From the NCBI GenBank assembly GCA_021780735.1, contig JAJXYE010000121.1, forward strand, positions 1 through 52,168: a stretch of 52,168 nt of DNA, written 5' to 3'. This stretch comes from Pseudomonadota bacterium (GTDB lineage: Bacteria > Pseudomonadota > Gammaproteobacteria > Xanthomonadales > Rhodanobacteraceae). Shown here piece by piece: positions 1-10,464 of this stretch. Both the position numbers and the translations under genes were made by a program. How positions within the stretch are numbered: position 1 is the stretch's first letter; each line of letters starts with the position of its first letter. The notes beneath the pieces are model-generated. The model worked only from the letters and a program-made list of their open reading frames with translations. It did not search any database and was not told the DNA's origin.

Positions 1-20
1 GGATCCATTCCCCCAAACCG

Positions 21-36
21 CGGCCATCCATGGCCG
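21..36. repeat. Short hairpin upstream of argF'
   Basis: A 6-bp inverted repeat (CGGCCA-TCCA-TGGCCG) lies about 30 bases before argF'. There is no T-run after it, so it is not a typical intrinsic terminator. It may be the remnant of an intergenic palindrome or a structured leader. Only 66 bases precede the gene, so the promoter and any ArgR site cannot be judged. Confidence 0.3.
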
Positions 37-66
37 GACCGACGAGTAGAACCAGGGCCTGACTTC

Positions 67-1074
67 ATGAGCATTCGGCATTTCTTGACCACCCAGGATT
101 ACAGCCGCGCCGAGATCGACGCCTTGCTGGAGCAGGCGGCCGCGTTCAAGCGCTCGCCACGCGGCCAGCAACTGGCCGGCAAGTCCATCGCACTGCTGTT
201 CTTCAACCCCTCGATGCGGACCCGTACCAGTTTCGAGCTGGGCGCGTTCCATCTGGGTGCACACGCCATTGTGCTGGCACCGGGCAAGGATGCGTGGCCG
301 ATCGAGTTCGAGGTCGGCAGCGTGATGGACGGTGACACCGAGGAGCATATCGTCGAGGTCGCGCGGGTACTCAGCCGCTATGTGGACCTGATCGCGGTGC
401 GTGCCTTCCCGAAATTCCAGGACTGGCAGGTCGATCGCCAGGACAAGGTCATCAAGGCCTTTGCGCAGTACGCGACCGTGCCGGTGATCAACATGGAGAC
501 GATCACCCATCCCTGCCAGGAGCTGGCGCATGCGCTGGCGTTGAAAGAACATCTGGGCGACCTGCAGAACAGGAAATACGTACTCACCTGGACCTACCAT
601 CCCAAGCCGCTGAACACGGCGGTGGCGAATTCGGCCCTGCTGATAGCCACCAAGATGGGTATGGACGTCACCTTGCTGTGCCCCACGCCCGACTATGTGC
701 TGGACGAGCGTTACATGGAATTTGGCCGTCTGAATGCAGAGCAGAACGGTGGCTCGCTCAGGGTCAGTCATGACATCGAGGAGTCCTATCGCGGCGCCCA
801 CGTGGTCTACGCCAAGAGCTGGGGCGCACTGCCGTTTTTCGGTCAGTGGGACAAGGAGAAGCCGATCCGCGAGGCGAACAGGCATTTCATCGTCGACGAA
901 GCCAAGATGGCGCTGACCGACCACGGGCTATTCAGTCACTGCCTGCCGTTGCGGCGAAACATCAAGGCCACCGACGCGGTGATGGATTCGCCGGCCTGTA
1001 TCGCCATCGACGAGGCCGAGAACCGTCTGCACGTGCAGAAGGCGGTGATGGCCTCGCTGCTGGCCGGCCGCTGA
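67..1074 (+). CDS. argF': N-acetylornithine carbamoyltransferase
   Basis: This enzyme transfers a carbamoyl group from carbamoyl phosphate to N-acetyl-L-ornithine to give N-acetylcitrulline, a cytoplasmic step of the acetylated arginine pathway found in Xanthomonadales and Bacteroidetes. The 335 residues have the carbamoyl-phosphate loop SMRTRTSFELG near residue 50, an HPCQELAHAL segment in the middle, and the late HCLPLRRNIKATDAV motif that fits the acetylornithine subfamily better than ordinary ornithine carbamoyltransferase. The start at ATG 67 gives the expected N-terminus. It is the first gene of a long plus-strand arginine/proline run, and the next gene begins three bases after its stop. 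The presence of ArgE and of a fused ArgB/A downstream supports the acetylated route. Confidence 0.95.
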   Translation: MSIRHFLTTQDYSRAEIDALLEQAAAFKRSPRGQQLAGKSIALLFFNPSMRTRTSFELGAFHLGAHAIVLAPGKDAWPIEFEVGSVMDGDTEEHIVEVARVLSRYVDLIAVRAFPKFQDWQVDRQDKVIKAFAQYATVPVINMETITHPCQELAHALALKEHLGDLQNRKYVLTWTYHPKPLNTAVANSALLIATKMGMDVTLLCPTPDYVLDERYMEFGRLNAEQNGGSLRVSHDIEESYRGAHVVYAKSWGALPFFGQWDKEKPIREANRHFIVDEAKMALTDHGLFSHCLPLRRNIKATDAVMDSPACIAIDEAENRLHVQKAVMASLLAGR

Positions 1075-1077
1075 GTC

Positions 1078-1701
1078 ATGTACACGCCCAGCTACTTCCG
1101 CGAGACGCGCGATGAGGCCCTGCAAAGGCTGATTCACGACTATCCGTTCGCCACGGTGGTCGCACAAACGTCTGCGGGACTGAGTGCCAACCACTTGCCG
1201 TTCGAGCAGGTGGATGGTGCGTTGCACGGCCACGTAGCCGGCGGCAACGAGCTGGCGCAGATGGATGGCGCCGATGTGCTGCTGATCTTCCGTGGGCCGG
1301 ATGGCTACATCAGCCCGAACTGGTACCCGACCAAGCACCAGACAGGTCGCGAGGTGCCGACCTGGAATTACGCCGTGGTGCATGTGCACGGCCGTCTGAA
1401 GGTGATCAAGGATGCACAGTGGCTGCGTCGGTTGCTGGAGACGCTTACCGACCACCACGAGGCCGGGCAGCCCAGGCCGTGGCATGTCGGTGACGCGCCG
1501 GAAGACCACATCACCAGTTCGCTGCGCGGCATCGTCGGGCTGGAGGTGATCATCGAGCGGATCGAGGGCAAGTTCAAGCTGAGCCAGAATCACCCGGACG
1601 GGAATCGTGCAGGGGTGATCGAAGGCCTGCGCCAGCGCGATGCCGACCGCGATCGCGAGCTGGCCGAGTGGATGCTGCGACAGGAGGCAGCCCGGACATG
1701 A
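1078..1701 (+). CDS. FMN-binding negative regulator family protein (PaiB-like)
   Basis: The 207-residue product opens with MYTPSYFRE and has the FMN-binding split-barrel features of the PaiB family (NHLPFE near residue 40, SPNWYPTK near residue 80, WNYAVVHVHG near residue 103). Bacillus PaiB is linked to negative regulation of protease and sporulation genes, but most proteobacterial members are uncharacterised and may simply be flavin-dependent oxidoreductases. It starts three bases after argF' and its stop overlaps the start of the OsmC gene (ATGA), so translation is probably coupled. Nothing in its sequence ties it to arginine synthesis; it looks like a passenger in the operon. Confidence 0.85.
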   Translation: MYTPSYFRETRDEALQRLIHDYPFATVVAQTSAGLSANHLPFEQVDGALHGHVAGGNELAQMDGADVLLIFRGPDGYISPNWYPTKHQTGREVPTWNYAVVHVHGRLKVIKDAQWLRRLLETLTDHHEAGQPRPWHVGDAPEDHITSSLRGIVGLEVIIERIEGKFKLSQNHPDGNRAGVIEGLRQRDADRDRELAEWMLRQEAART

Positions 1702-2171
1702 TTCGTCAGCATCACTATCGCGTCGATGTCGAGTGGATCGGCAACCGTGGCGTCGGCACACGGGGCTATCGCGACTATGAGCGCAGTCACCGAATCAGCA
1801 TCGCTGGCAAGCCGGAGCTGGAAGGATCATCGGACCCGACCTTTCGTGGCGACGCCGGCAAGCACAATCCGGAGGACATGCTGGTCAGCGCGCTGTCGGC
1901 CTGCCACATGCTGTCCTACCTGCACATGGCGACCGTCGCCGGGGTGGTGGTCACCGCCTACCATGATGCCGCCGAGGGCGTGATGGAAACCGAAGGTGAT
2001 GGCGGCCACTTCGTCGAGGTCGTGCTGCGCCCGGTAGTGACCATAACGGCCGACAGTGATCCGGCGCGGGCCGAGGCGGCGCACGCAGCGGCCCACCACG
2101 CCTGCTTCATCGCCAACTCCGTCAATTTTCCGGTGCGCTGCGAGCCGCGCATCGTGGTCGAATTTGTCTGA
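1698..2171 (+). CDS. OsmC family peroxiredoxin-like protein
   Basis: This 157-residue protein belongs to the OsmC/Ohr family, which reduces organic hydroperoxides with a pair of cysteines. The two expected cysteines are visible in ALSACHMLSYLH and in HHACFIANS, and the PEDMLVSALSACH block is typical. The tracked ORF begins at 1668, but the ATG at 1698 overlaps the previous stop as ATGA and gives the usual N-terminus (MIRQHHYRVDVEW), so I chose it. It sits between the PaiB-like gene and argG. The sequence looks closer to YhfA/OsmC-like proteins than to Ohr, and the exact substrate is unknown. Confidence 0.88.
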   Translation: MIRQHHYRVDVEWIGNRGVGTRGYRDYERSHRISIAGKPELEGSSDPTFRGDAGKHNPEDMLVSALSACHMLSYLHMATVAGVVVTAYHDAAEGVMETEGDGGHFVEVVLRPVVTITADSDPARAEAAHAAAHHACFIANSVNFPVRCEPRIVVEFV

Positions 2172-2198
2172 AATCTTCAACATCAGGATCCCCGAATC

Positions 2199-3392
2199 AT
2201 GAGCAAAGACATCGTTCTCGCCTTCTCCGGCGGCCTCGACACCAGCTTTTGCGTGCCCTATCTGCAGGAACGCGGCTGGGCCGTGCATACCGTGTTTGCC
2301 GATACCGGTGGCGTGGATGCCGAAGAGCGCGCCTTCATCGAGCAGCGTGCGGCCGAGCTCGGCGTGGCCTCGCATGTCACTGTAGATGGCGGGCCGGCGA
2401 TCTGGGATGGCTTCGTCAAGCCCTTCGTGTGGGCCGGGGAGGGCTATCAGGGGCAATACCCGCTGCTGGTGTCCGACCGCTATCTGATCGTCGATGCCGC
2501 GTTAAGACGCGCCGCTGAACTGGGTACGCGGGCCATTGCGCATGGCTGCACCGGCATGGGCAATGACCAGGTGCGTTTCGACCTTGCGGTGAAGTCGCAG
2601 GGTGACTACCAGATCGTGGCGCCGATCCGCGAGATCCAGAAGGAGCACACCCAGACCCGCGCCTATGAGCAGGCTTACCTGGAAGAGCGCGGCTTCGAGG
2701 TGCGTGCCAGGCAGAAGAGCTACACCATCAACGAGAACCTGCTCGGCGTGACCCTGTCCGGCGGAGAGATCGACCACTGGCAGGCGCCGGGCGAAGGTTC
2801 GCGCGGCTGGTGCAAACCCCGCGCCGAATGGCCGTCCGAAAAGCTCAGCGTCACGCTTGGCTTCGAGCACGGCGAGGCGGTGTCGCTCAACGGCGAGAAG
2901 CTGGCCGGTGCCAGGCTGCTGGCGAAACTCAACGAACTGTTTGCGCCGTATGGTGTGGGCCGCGGCATGTACACCGGCGACACCACCATCGGCCTGAAGG
3001 GTCGCATCGTGTACGAGGCGCCGGGCCTGATCTCGCTGCTGGCGGCCCATCGTGCGCTGGAAGAGGCGGTGCTCACCAAGCAGCAGAACCGCTTCAAGCC
3101 CGAGGTGGCGCGAAAGTGGGTCGAGGTGGTCTACGAGGGATTTTTTCACGACCCGATCAAGACCGACCTGGAAGCCTTCCTCGCTTCCAGTCAGGCCTGC
3201 GTCAACGGCGAGGTGGTGCTGGAAACCAGCGGTGCGCAGGTCACCGCGGTGGAGATCCGTTCGCCGCACATCCTCAACGCCAAGGGTGCGACCTATGCGC
3301 AGTCGGCTGACTGGGGCGTGGCAGAGGCCGAGGGTTTCATCAAGCTGTTCGGCATGAGCTCGACCCTGTGGGCGGAGGTCAACCGGGGATGA
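2199..3392 (+). CDS. argG: Argininosuccinate synthase
   Basis: This enzyme condenses citrulline and aspartate using ATP to form argininosuccinate, the seventh step of arginine synthesis. The 397-residue protein carries the ATP pyrophosphatase P-loop [10 protein letters not shown] at its N-terminus, the [13 protein letters not shown] motif near residue 115 and the TTIGLKGR segment near residue 262. Its length matches the family. The stop overlaps the start of argE (ATGA), suggesting coupled translation. The ATG at 2199 follows the OsmC stop by 27 bases. Confidence 0.97.
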   Translation: MSKDIVLAFSGGLDTSFCVPYLQERGWAVHTVFADTGGVDAEERAFIEQRAAELGVASHVTVDGGPAIWDGFVKPFVWAGEGYQGQYPLLVSDRYLIVDAALRRAAELGTRAIAHGCTGMGNDQVRFDLAVKSQGDYQIVAPIREIQKEHTQTRAYEQAYLEERGFEVRARQKSYTINENLLGVTLSGGEIDHWQAPGEGSRGWCKPRAEWPSEKLSVTLGFEHGEAVSLNGEKLAGARLLAKLNELFAPYGVGRGMYTGDTTIGLKGRIVYEAPGLISLLAAHRALEEAVLTKQQNRFKPEVARKWVEVVYEGFFHDPIKTDLEAFLASSQACVNGEVVLETSGAQVTAVEIRSPHILNAKGATYAQSADWGVAEAEGFIKLFGMSSTLWAEVNRG

Positions 3393-4489
3393 GCGTCTTG
3401 CTCGATGCCACGCTTGAGCACCTGAAAGCGCTGGTCGGCTTCGACACGCGCAATCCGCCGCGGGCGATCGGCAGCGGTGGCCTGTTCGATTACGTACGCG
3501 CCCAGTTGCCCGGCTTCGAGGTCACGGTGACCGATTACGGTGCCGGTGCGGTGACCCTGCATGCGGTGCGCGGGCAGCCGAAGCTGCTGTTCAACGTGCA
3601 CATGGACACGGTGCCGGATTCGCCGCACTGGAGCGCCGACCCGCATGTGCTGCGCGTCACCCATGACCGAGCGATCGGCCTGGGCGCCTGCGACATCAAG
3701 GGCGCGGCGGCGGCGTTGCTGGCGATTGCCAACGCGACCGACGGCGCGCTGGCGTTGCTGCTGTCGAGCGACGAGGAAGCCAACGACGCGCGTTGCATCG
3801 CCGGTTTCCTGGCCCAGGGGCACGCCTGCAACGCGGTGATCGTGGCCGAGCCGACCCGGGCCGAGGCGGTGCTGGCGCATCGCGGGATCCAGTCGGTGCT
3901 GATGCGCTTCGCCGGTCATGCCGGCCATGCCTCGGGTGAGCAGAAGCCCAGCGACAGCGCACTGCACCAGGCCGTGCGCTGGGGCAACGCGGCGCTGGAT
4001 TTCGTCGCCGCGCAGTCGCATGAGCGCTTCGGCGGGTTGACCGGGCTGCGCTTCAACATCGGCCGGATCGAGGGCGGCATCAAGGCCAACATGATCGCGC
4101 CGACCGCCGAGTTGCGCTTCGGCTTCCGCTCGTTGCCGACGATGTCGCCGGATCGCCTGCTGCAGCAGTTCCGCAGCCTGGTCGAGCCAGGGCCGGCCGA
4201 GTTCACCGAAACCTTCCGCGGCGCGTCCCTGCCGGCCGGCGACACCGCCAGCGCCGAGTCGCGCCGGCTCGCGGCGCGTGACCTCGCCGACGAGCTGGGT
4301 ATCCCGGTCGGCAACGCGGTCGACTTCTGGACCGAGGCGGCGCTGTTCTCGGCCGCTGGCCATACTGCCTTCGTCTACGGCCCCGGCGACATCACCCAGG
4401 CGCACACGGCTGACGAGTGGGTCGCACTGGATCAGCTCCAGCACTACGCAGAAACCCTTTACCGGATAGTCGACAGTGGAAACGCATAA
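3389..4489 (+). CDS. argE: Acetylornithine / acetylcitrulline deacetylase (M20 family)
   Basis: This M20-family metallohydrolase removes the acetyl group. In the Xanthomonas-type pathway the true substrate is N-acetylcitrulline, so citrulline is then passed to ArgG. Metal-site motifs are clear: NVHMDTVPD near residue 68, [14 protein letters not shown] near residue 97 and SSDEEAND near residue 128. The tracked ORF starts at 3368, but ATG 3389 overlaps the argG stop as ATGA and gives the natural N-terminus ([13 protein letters not shown]), with 366 residues. The 3' end overlaps the start of the next gene by 14 bases, another sign of a tightly packed operon. Confidence 0.93.
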   Translation: MSVLLDATLEHLKALVGFDTRNPPRAIGSGGLFDYVRAQLPGFEVTVTDYGAGAVTLHAVRGQPKLLFNVHMDTVPDSPHWSADPHVLRVTHDRAIGLGACDIKGAAAALLAIANATDGALALLLSSDEEANDARCIAGFLAQGHACNAVIVAEPTRAEAVLAHRGIQSVLMRFAGHAGHASGEQKPSDSALHQAVRWGNAALDFVAAQSHERFGGLTGLRFNIGRIEGGIKANMIAPTAELRFGFRSLPTMSPDRLLQQFRSLVEPGPAEFTETFRGASLPAGDTASAESRRLAARDLADELGIPVGNAVDFWTEAALFSAAGHTAFVYGPGDITQAHTADEWVALDQLQHYAETLYRIVDSGNA

Positions 4490-5792
4490 GGACACCCGCA
4501 AGACCATCGTGCGACTGCTTTCGAGCATGGGCAGCGCCAAGGAAATCCAGCAGTACCTCAAGCGCTTCTCGCAGCTCGACGCCAAGCGCTTTGCCGTGGT
4601 GAAGGTCGGTGGCGCGGTGCTGCGCGACGAACTGGGCGATCTCACCTCGTCGCTGACCTTCCTGCAGCAGGTCGGATTGACCCCGATCGTGTTGCATGGC
4701 GCCGGCCCGCAACTGGACGAAGAGCTGGCAGCGGCCGGTATCGAGAAGCAGACCATCGATGGCCTACGGGTGACCTCACCCAAGGCGCTGGGCGTGGTGC
4801 GCCGGGTGTTCCAGCAGCAGAACCTGCGACTGGTGGAGGCCCTGCAGGCGATGAATACGCGGGCTACTTCGGTATCTTCGGGCGTGTTCACCTCAGAGTA
4901 TCTCGATCGCGACATCTACGGCATGGTCGGCAAGGTCAGCAGCATCAATCTGGCGCCGATCGAAGCCAGTCTGCATGCCGGCTCGATTCCGGTGATTGCC
5001 AGTCTCGGCGAAACCGAGGAAGGGCAGATCCTCAACATCAACGCCGACTTCGCCGCCAATGAACTGGTGCGCGTGCTGCAGCCGTACAAGATCATCTTCC
5101 TTACCGGTACAGGCGGTTTGCTCGACGACCAGGGGCAGCTGATCGACTCGATCAATCTCAGCACCGAGTACGAACACCTGATGCAGCAGCCGTGGATCAA
5201 CGGCGGCATGCGCCTGAAGATCGAGCAGATCGCCGACTTGCTGGCCGACCTCCCGCTGACCTCGTCGGTGTCGATCACCAAACCGGCCGAACTGGCCAAG
5301 GAACTGTTCACCCACAAGGGTTCGGGCACCCTGGTACGCCGCGGCGAGAAGGTGCTTCGCTTCACCTCATGGCAAGGGATCGACCTGGCACGCATGCGCA
5401 CGCTGATCGAGTCGAGCTTCGGCCGCGCGGTGGTGAGTGATTATTTCGAACGCACCACGCCGTATCGCATCTACGTCAGCGAGAACTATCGCACCGCGAT
5501 GATCCTGACCATGGAAGACGGCATCGCCTACCTGGACAAGTTCGCGGTACTCGACGATGCGCAGGGCGAAGGCCTGGGGCGGGCGGTTTGGCTGGTGATG
5601 CGCGAGGAGAACCCGCAACTGTTCTGGCGCTCGCGCCATGGCAACCCGGTCAATCACTTTTACTACGCCGAATCCGACGGCTGTTACAAGCAGGAGCGCT
5701 GGAAGGTGTTCTGGTATGGCCTGCAGGACTTCGCCGCCATTGAGCATTGTGTGGCGCATTGCGCCACCCGCGTACCGACCCTGATCGACTGA
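4476..5792 (+). CDS. argB: Bifunctional N-acetylglutamate kinase/synthase
   Basis: This 438-residue fusion acetylates glutamate and phosphorylates N-acetylglutamate, covering the first two steps of arginine synthesis. Residues about 1-290 form an amino-acid kinase domain ([10 protein letters not shown] near residue 43, [12 protein letters not shown] near residue 72, [12 protein letters not shown] near residue 190). Residues about 295-438 form a GNAT acetyltransferase domain ([20 protein letters not shown]). The layout matches the vertebrate-like NAGS-K of Xanthomonas, and no separate argA is seen here. It starts with GTG at 4476 inside the end of argE. In studied homologues arginine inhibits the synthase activity, so this is probably the feedback point. 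The symbol argB follows the kinase domain; argAB would also be fair. Confidence 0.94.
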   Translation: METHKDTRKTIVRLLSSMGSAKEIQQYLKRFSQLDAKRFAVVKVGGAVLRDELGDLTSSLTFLQQVGLTPIVLHGAGPQLDEELAAAGIEKQTIDGLRVTSPKALGVVRRVFQQQNLRLVEALQAMNTRATSVSSGVFTSEYLDRDIYGMVGKVSSINLAPIEASLHAGSIPVIASLGETEEGQILNINADFAANELVRVLQPYKIIFLTGTGGLLDDQGQLIDSINLSTEYEHLMQQPWINGGMRLKIEQIADLLADLPLTSSVSITKPAELAKELFTHKGSGTLVRRGEKVLRFTSWQGIDLARMRTLIESSFGRAVVSDYFERTTPYRIYVSENYRTAMILTMEDGIAYLDKFAVLDDAQGEGLGRAVWLVMREENPQLFWRSRHGNPVNHFYYAESDGCYKQERWKVFWYGLQDFAAIEHCVAHCATRVPTLID

Positions 5793-5797
5793 ACGGC

Positions 5798-6754
5798 ATG
5801 AGCATGGACAACAAACGCATCGGTATCGTCGGCGCCCGCGGCCACACCGGCGCCGAGCTCATTCGCCTGATTGCCGCGCACCCGTTGCTGGAGCTGGCCT
5901 TCGTTTCCTCGCGCGAGCTCGATGGCCAGCGCCTGGACGCCCATGTCACCGAGTACCAGGGTGAGTTGCGCTACAGCGCGCCGGCGCACGAGGAGTTGCC
6001 GACGCTCGGCGCCGATGTGGTGGTGCTGGCGTTGCCTAACGGCAAGGCGGCGCCTTGCGTGGAAGCGTTCGATCAGGCTGGTGTCGATCCACTCATCGTC
6101 GATCTCTCGGCGGACTACCGTTTCGACGAGCGCTGGTACTACGGCCTGCCGGAACTGACCCGCGACAAGTGGCGCGGCCAGCGCCGGATCAGCAATCCCG
6201 GCTGCTATGCCACCGCGATGCAGTTGTCGATCGCGCCGCTGCAGGATCTGCTCGCCGCGCCGCCGGTGTGCTTCGGCGTGTCCGGGTATTCCGGCGCCGG
6301 CACCACACCGTCGGACAAGAACGATCCTGACAAGCTGCGCGACAACCTGATGCCGTATTCACTCACTGGCCACATGCACGAAAAGGAGGCCAGTCGCCAT
6401 CTCGGCGTGCCGGTGGAGTTCATGCCGCACGTGGCGCCGCACTACCGCGGCCTCACCGTCACGACCAATCTCTACCTGGCGCGCAAGATGAGCCGCGAGG
6501 AGATCATGACGCGCTTCCGTGGCGCCTATGACGGCGAGCCGCTGGTGCGGGTGGTCGATGAGGCACCCTGGGTCAGCCGCATCGCGCACCGGCATCATGT
6601 CGAAGTCGGCGGTTTCGCGGTGTCGGTCGACGGCAAGCGGGTGGTGGTCGTGGCCACGCTGGACAATCTGCTCAAGGGGGCCGCGACGCAGGCCATGCAG
6701 AACATCAATCGCGCGATCGGGGTGGCCGAGATCACCGCCATCCCCTTGTCGTAG
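5798..6754 (+). CDS. argC: N-acetyl-gamma-glutamyl-phosphate reductase
   Basis: This enzyme reduces N-acetylglutamyl phosphate to the semialdehyde with NADPH, the third step of the pathway. The N-terminal nucleotide-binding motif ([16 protein letters not shown]), the catalytic-cysteine block [10 protein letters not shown] near residue 130 and [13 protein letters not shown] are all present. The ORF track begins at 5747, but ATG 5798 lies five bases after the argB stop and gives the standard N-terminus (318 residues); ATG 5804 is also possible. Its TAG stop codon lies inside a palindromic repeat (GTAGGAGCGC). Confidence 0.95.
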   Translation: MSMDNKRIGIVGARGHTGAELIRLIAAHPLLELAFVSSRELDGQRLDAHVTEYQGELRYSAPAHEELPTLGADVVVLALPNGKAAPCVEAFDQAGVDPLIVDLSADYRFDERWYYGLPELTRDKWRGQRRISNPGCYATAMQLSIAPLQDLLAAPPVCFGVSGYSGAGTTPSDKNDPDKLRDNLMPYSLTGHMHEKEASRHLGVPVEFMPHVAPHYRGLTVTTNLYLARKMSREEIMTRFRGAYDGEPLVRVVDEAPWVSRIAHRHHVEVGGFAVSVDGKRVVVVATLDNLLKGAATQAMQNINRAIGVAEITAIPLS

Positions 6755-6827
6755 GAGCGCACCTTGAGCGCGAAGGCCCTTTGCATGAACCGACCAGAAA
6801 GCATCGCGCACTTCGGTGCGCTCCTAC
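6751..6827. repeat. REP-like palindromic repeat pair between argC and argH
   Basis: Inverted 13-base arms GTAGGAGCGCACC and GGTGCGCTCCTAC enclose about 50 bases, and further partial pairing is seen inside (GCGCGA with TCGCGC). The same arm sequences recur near 35.5 kb. The left arm supplies the TAG stop of argC. The element sits in the middle of an operon, so it may form an mRNA hairpin between argC and argH. It resembles the REP/BIME elements of Pseudomonas and Xanthomonadales. Confidence 0.85.
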
Positions 6828-6846
6828 ACGTTTTGAGGACATCAGC

Positions 6847-8151
6847 ATGACCCAGCCGCTGTGGCACAAAGCCGACATCAGGATCGATGCGAAGATCATG
6901 CAGTTCCTCGCCGGCGACGATGTGCTGCTGGATCGCGAGTTCTTCCTGCACGACATCACCGCCAGCAAGGCGCATGTCGAAGGGCTGGCCAACATCGGCG
7001 TGGTCAGCGCAGACGAGTGCGCGGCGCTGAAGCGCGAGCTAGACGTGCTGGCCGGGGATTTCCGCAGCGGCGCGTTCGTGCTGGACGAGCGCTACGAGGA
7101 TGGCCATTCGGCAATCGAGGCGCGACTCACCGAGCGGCTGGGTGATGCCGGTCGCCGGGTGCACACCGGGCGCAGTCGCAATGACCAGATCCTGGTCGCC
7201 ACACGGCTGTGGCTGAAGGAACAGCTGGTCACGTTGCAGGTGCATTGCGGTGCCATCGCCAGGGTTTGCCTCGATCGCGCGGCCCAGCCGGCACTGCCGC
7301 TGCCCGGCTACACCCACTTGCAGCGTGCGGTGGTGTCGTCCACCGCCATGTGGTTCGCCGGCTTCGCCGAGGGGTTCATCGACAATGCCTGGCGAGCCCG
7401 GCAGACCTCGGCCCTGATCGACGCCAATCCGCTGGGTACGGCCGCCGGTTATGGCGTGAACATGAAACTGGATCGCGAACACACGACAAAGGCACTGGGC
7501 TTCGCCCGCATGCAGGTGTCGCCGATCTACGCCCAGTTGTCGCGCGGCAAATTCGAGATGGCCGTGCTGGAAGCCATCGCCGGCGCGCTGCTCGATCTGC
7601 GCCGGCTGGCGTGGGATCTGTCGCTGTTCACCACCGCCGAATTCAACTTCGTGCAGCTGCCGGCCGAATACACCACCGGCAGCTCGATCATGCCGAACAA
7701 GCGCAATCCCGACGTGATCGAGCTGCTGCGCGCCAGCTACGCCAGCGTGGCCGCCGCGCGCACCGAGATCGAGCAACTGCTGTCGCTGCCTTCGGGCTAC
7801 CAGCGCGATCTGCAGTTCTCCAAGGGTTCGCTGTTCCACGGTGTGCGCCATGGTCTGGGTGCACTGGAGCTGGTGCCTGATCTGCTGGCGCGCTTGCAGT
7901 GGAACGCGCCCGCGATGCGCGCGGCGATCGAACCGGCGATGTACGCCACCGATGTGGCGATCGAGCAGGCCGCCGCCGGCGTGCCGTTCCGCGACGCCTA
8001 TCGTGCGGCAGCGGAGACCGCCTCGTCGGCAGGCGACGGCCGCACGCCAGAAGGCAGCCTGGCAGAGCGCATGTCGCCCGGAGCTGCCGCGGATCTGCGT
8101 CTGGATGAGCTGCGGGCTCGCCTGGTCTCGCTCGACTCGGCGCAGGACTGA
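6847..8151 (+). CDS. argH: Argininosuccinate lyase
   Basis: This enzyme cleaves argininosuccinate to arginine and fumarate, the last arginine step. The 434-residue protein has the fumarase/aspartase superfamily signature [12 protein letters not shown] near residue 279, HTGRSRNDQ near residue 107 and GYTHLQRA near residue 155. The tracked ORF starts at 6781, but ATG 6847 follows the repeat element and gives the normal N-terminus ([11 protein letters not shown]). It is separated from argC by the REP-like palindrome, which may alter relative expression within the operon. Confidence 0.95.
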   Translation: MTQPLWHKADIRIDAKIMQFLAGDDVLLDREFFLHDITASKAHVEGLANIGVVSADECAALKRELDVLAGDFRSGAFVLDERYEDGHSAIEARLTERLGDAGRRVHTGRSRNDQILVATRLWLKEQLVTLQVHCGAIARVCLDRAAQPALPLPGYTHLQRAVVSSTAMWFAGFAEGFIDNAWRARQTSALIDANPLGTAAGYGVNMKLDREHTTKALGFARMQVSPIYAQLSRGKFEMAVLEAIAGALLDLRRLAWDLSLFTTAEFNFVQLPAEYTTGSSIMPNKRNPDVIELLRASYASVAAARTEIEQLLSLPSGYQRDLQFSKGSLFHGVRHGLGALELVPDLLARLQWNAPAMRAAIEPAMYATDVAIEQAAAGVPFRDAYRAAAETASSAGDGRTPEGSLAERMSPGAAADLRLDELRARLVSLDSAQD

Positions 8152-8168
8152 GCGGGCGTCGCGGGGCC

Positions 8169-9305
8169 ATGTCACGCCAGCATCCATCCAACAACTTCGA
8201 CGCCGTGCGGGTGCTCGCCGCGGGCATGGTGCTGTGCTCGCATCAATTTGCCTTGTCCGGACGGGAGGAGCCGCATCCCTTCGGTCTGCTCACCCTGGGT
8301 ACGCTGGGCGTGCTGGTCTTCTTCGCCGTCAGTGGCTACCTGGTGGCGCAAAGCTGGGATCGCGACCCGCACGTCCTGCGCTTCGTGATCAAGCGCTTCC
8401 TGCGCGTCTGGCCTGGCCTGGTCGTGGTCACTGTGGTGGCGGCGTTGCTGATCGGTCCGCTGGTCACGACCTCTTCCCCGCATGACTATTTCCGGTCACC
8501 GCTGACCTGGGACTATTTCGCGCAACTGTATCTGGCCGTTCGCCTTCATCTGCCGGGGGTGTTCGAGCATGCTCCAATTCCCGTCGTGAACGGTTCGCTG
8601 TGGACGATACCGATCGAGGTGCGCTGGTACGGCATCCTGTTGCTGGGCGGTCTGTGCGGATTGCTGCACAAACGCCTGCGCATTCTGCTGCTGGTGTTGG
8701 TAGTGCTGTACGCGGTGTACATCTACGGTGTGTTCGATGTGCAGCACAATCCGCTGGCGCGGGTTCCGCTGCCGGATTTCGGTTGTGAGTACGGCAGCTA
8801 TTTCTGCTACGGCGCGCTGCTCTACCAATTTCGCGACGGCTGGCGAAGTTGGACCGGATGGCTGACTGGCGCACTGGCTATGGGTGCGCTTCTGATGATC
8901 TGGCTCAACCACGCATATACCGCGCTTTACCTGCTGCTGCCGTGGCTGGTCATTCGCCTTGGAACTGCATCGACGCCCCTGCTGCGCCGCGTTGGCCGTT
9001 TCGGGGACTTTTCCTACGGTATCTACATCTACGCCTTCATGATGCAGCAGCTGACACTTTCGGTCATGGGAGCAAATCCCCCTTACTGGGTAGGCCTGAC
9101 GGCTTCCGCCGCCTGCACCATGATTTGCGCCGCGCTTTCCTGGCATCTGGTCGAACGGCCGGCGCTGAACCTCAAGCGTTACCTGCCGGGCGCCACGCTT
9201 CCAGCAGGCGACTTCATGCACCAGCCGCAAGCCGTGATCGTTGCGACGGACAATGTTCAAATTGCCGATCCGCTCGCGCCGGCATCGACAGGAAAGTCGA
9301 CATGA
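8169..9305 (+). CDS. Acyltransferase family 3 (OafA/YrhL-like) membrane protein
   Basis: This 378-residue integral membrane protein belongs to the acyltransferase-3 family, which usually O-acetylates cell-surface or exported sugars. It opens with NNFDAVRVLAAGMVLCSHQFAL, the typical first helix with its conserved arginine and histidine. GVLVFFAVSGYLVAQSWD follows near residue 48, then a string of hydrophobic helices and a late HLVERPALN segment near residue 325. The gene lies between argH and proB, and its stop overlaps the proB start (ATGA). It has no obvious metabolic link to arginine or proline and may be an insertion into an older argH-proB junction. The acceptor is unknown. Confidence 0.9.
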   Translation: MSRQHPSNNFDAVRVLAAGMVLCSHQFALSGREEPHPFGLLTLGTLGVLVFFAVSGYLVAQSWDRDPHVLRFVIKRFLRVWPGLVVVTVVAALLIGPLVTTSSPHDYFRSPLTWDYFAQLYLAVRLHLPGVFEHAPIPVVNGSLWTIPIEVRWYGILLLGGLCGLLHKRLRILLLVLVVLYAVYIYGVFDVQHNPLARVPLPDFGCEYGSYFCYGALLYQFRDGWRSWTGWLTGALAMGALLMIWLNHAYTALYLLLPWLVIRLGTASTPLLRRVGRFGDFSYGIYIYAFMMQQLTLSVMGANPPYWVGLTASAACTMICAALSWHLVERPALNLKRYLPGATLPAGDFMHQPQAVIVATDNVQIADPLAPASTGKST

Positions 9306-10464
9306 GCCCGTCTTCGGGTCTGTCCGCACAGGCGCTGCCATCGTGGCGGCGTGCCGTGCTCAAGGTCGGCAGCAGCCTGCTCGCGGCCGATGGTGGCGGG
9401 CTCACGCCGCGCTTCGCCGGGGCGCTGGCGGCCTTCATCGCGAGCAGCCATGCCCAAGGTCGACAGGTGGTGCTGGTGTCCTCTGGCGCGGTGGCGGCCG
9501 GCCGCGCGCTGCTGCGCGCGCGCGAAACGCTTGGCCGCGACCTGGCCGCGCGCCAGGCGCTGGCCGCGCTTGGTCAGGCGCCGATGATCGGGTTGTGGCA
9601 GGCACTGTCATCAAGGCCGGTGGCGCAGGTGCTGCTGACCCACGACGACCTGCGCAACCGCCGTCGCTATCTCAATGCGCGCGCCACCTTGCATGGGTTG
9701 CTGGCACTGGACGTGCTGCCGGTGGTGAACGAGAACGACACCGTGGCGGTGGATGAATTGAAGCTCGGCGACAACGACAATCTGGCCGCGATCGTCGCGG
9801 CGCTGATCGATGCCGATCTGTTGCTGATCGCTTCCGATGTCGCCGCGCTTTACGATGCCGATCCACGCCGTCAGGCGACGGCACGGCCGATCGATCGGAT
9901 CGACGCGATCACGCCGGCGATCATCGCCATGGCCGGCGGCAGTGGCAGCACGGTGGGGACCGGCGGCATGCGCACCAAGCTGGAGGCCGCGCAGAAGGCT
10001 GCAGCGGCCGGCATCGTCACGGCGTTGTTCAATGGCCGCGATGCCGACGCGGTGCAGGCGCTGGCGCGGGGGGTTCTGCACGGAACCCTGTTCTGTGCGC
10101 CCGCCAGCCGCATGCAGGCGCGCAAGTACTGGCTGCTGCATGTGCCGGCCGTGCCCGGCTGCATCCATGTCGATGCCGGCGCAGCACGGGCGATCAGCGA
10201 GGGTGGTGCCTCGTTGCTGCCCAAGGGCATCATCGACGCGGTCGGCGAGTTTCAGCGCGGCGACATGGTCGAGATCGTCGGCGACAGTTCCTCGGGCGAG
10301 CCTGGCGTGGTGGCACGCGGCATCACCCAGTACGGCGCCGCCGAAATCAACCAGATCGCGCGCAGCCACACCCGCGACATCAAGCAGCGGCTCGGCTACA
10401 GCTACGGCGAAAACGTCGTGCACCGCGACGACCTGGTCATCACCAGCGAATTTGGAGTTGCCCC

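Noticed and set aside
3293-4915. 540-residue minus ORF across argG-argE-argB
   Set aside because: It runs antisense to three recognised genes and has no protein-like motifs.
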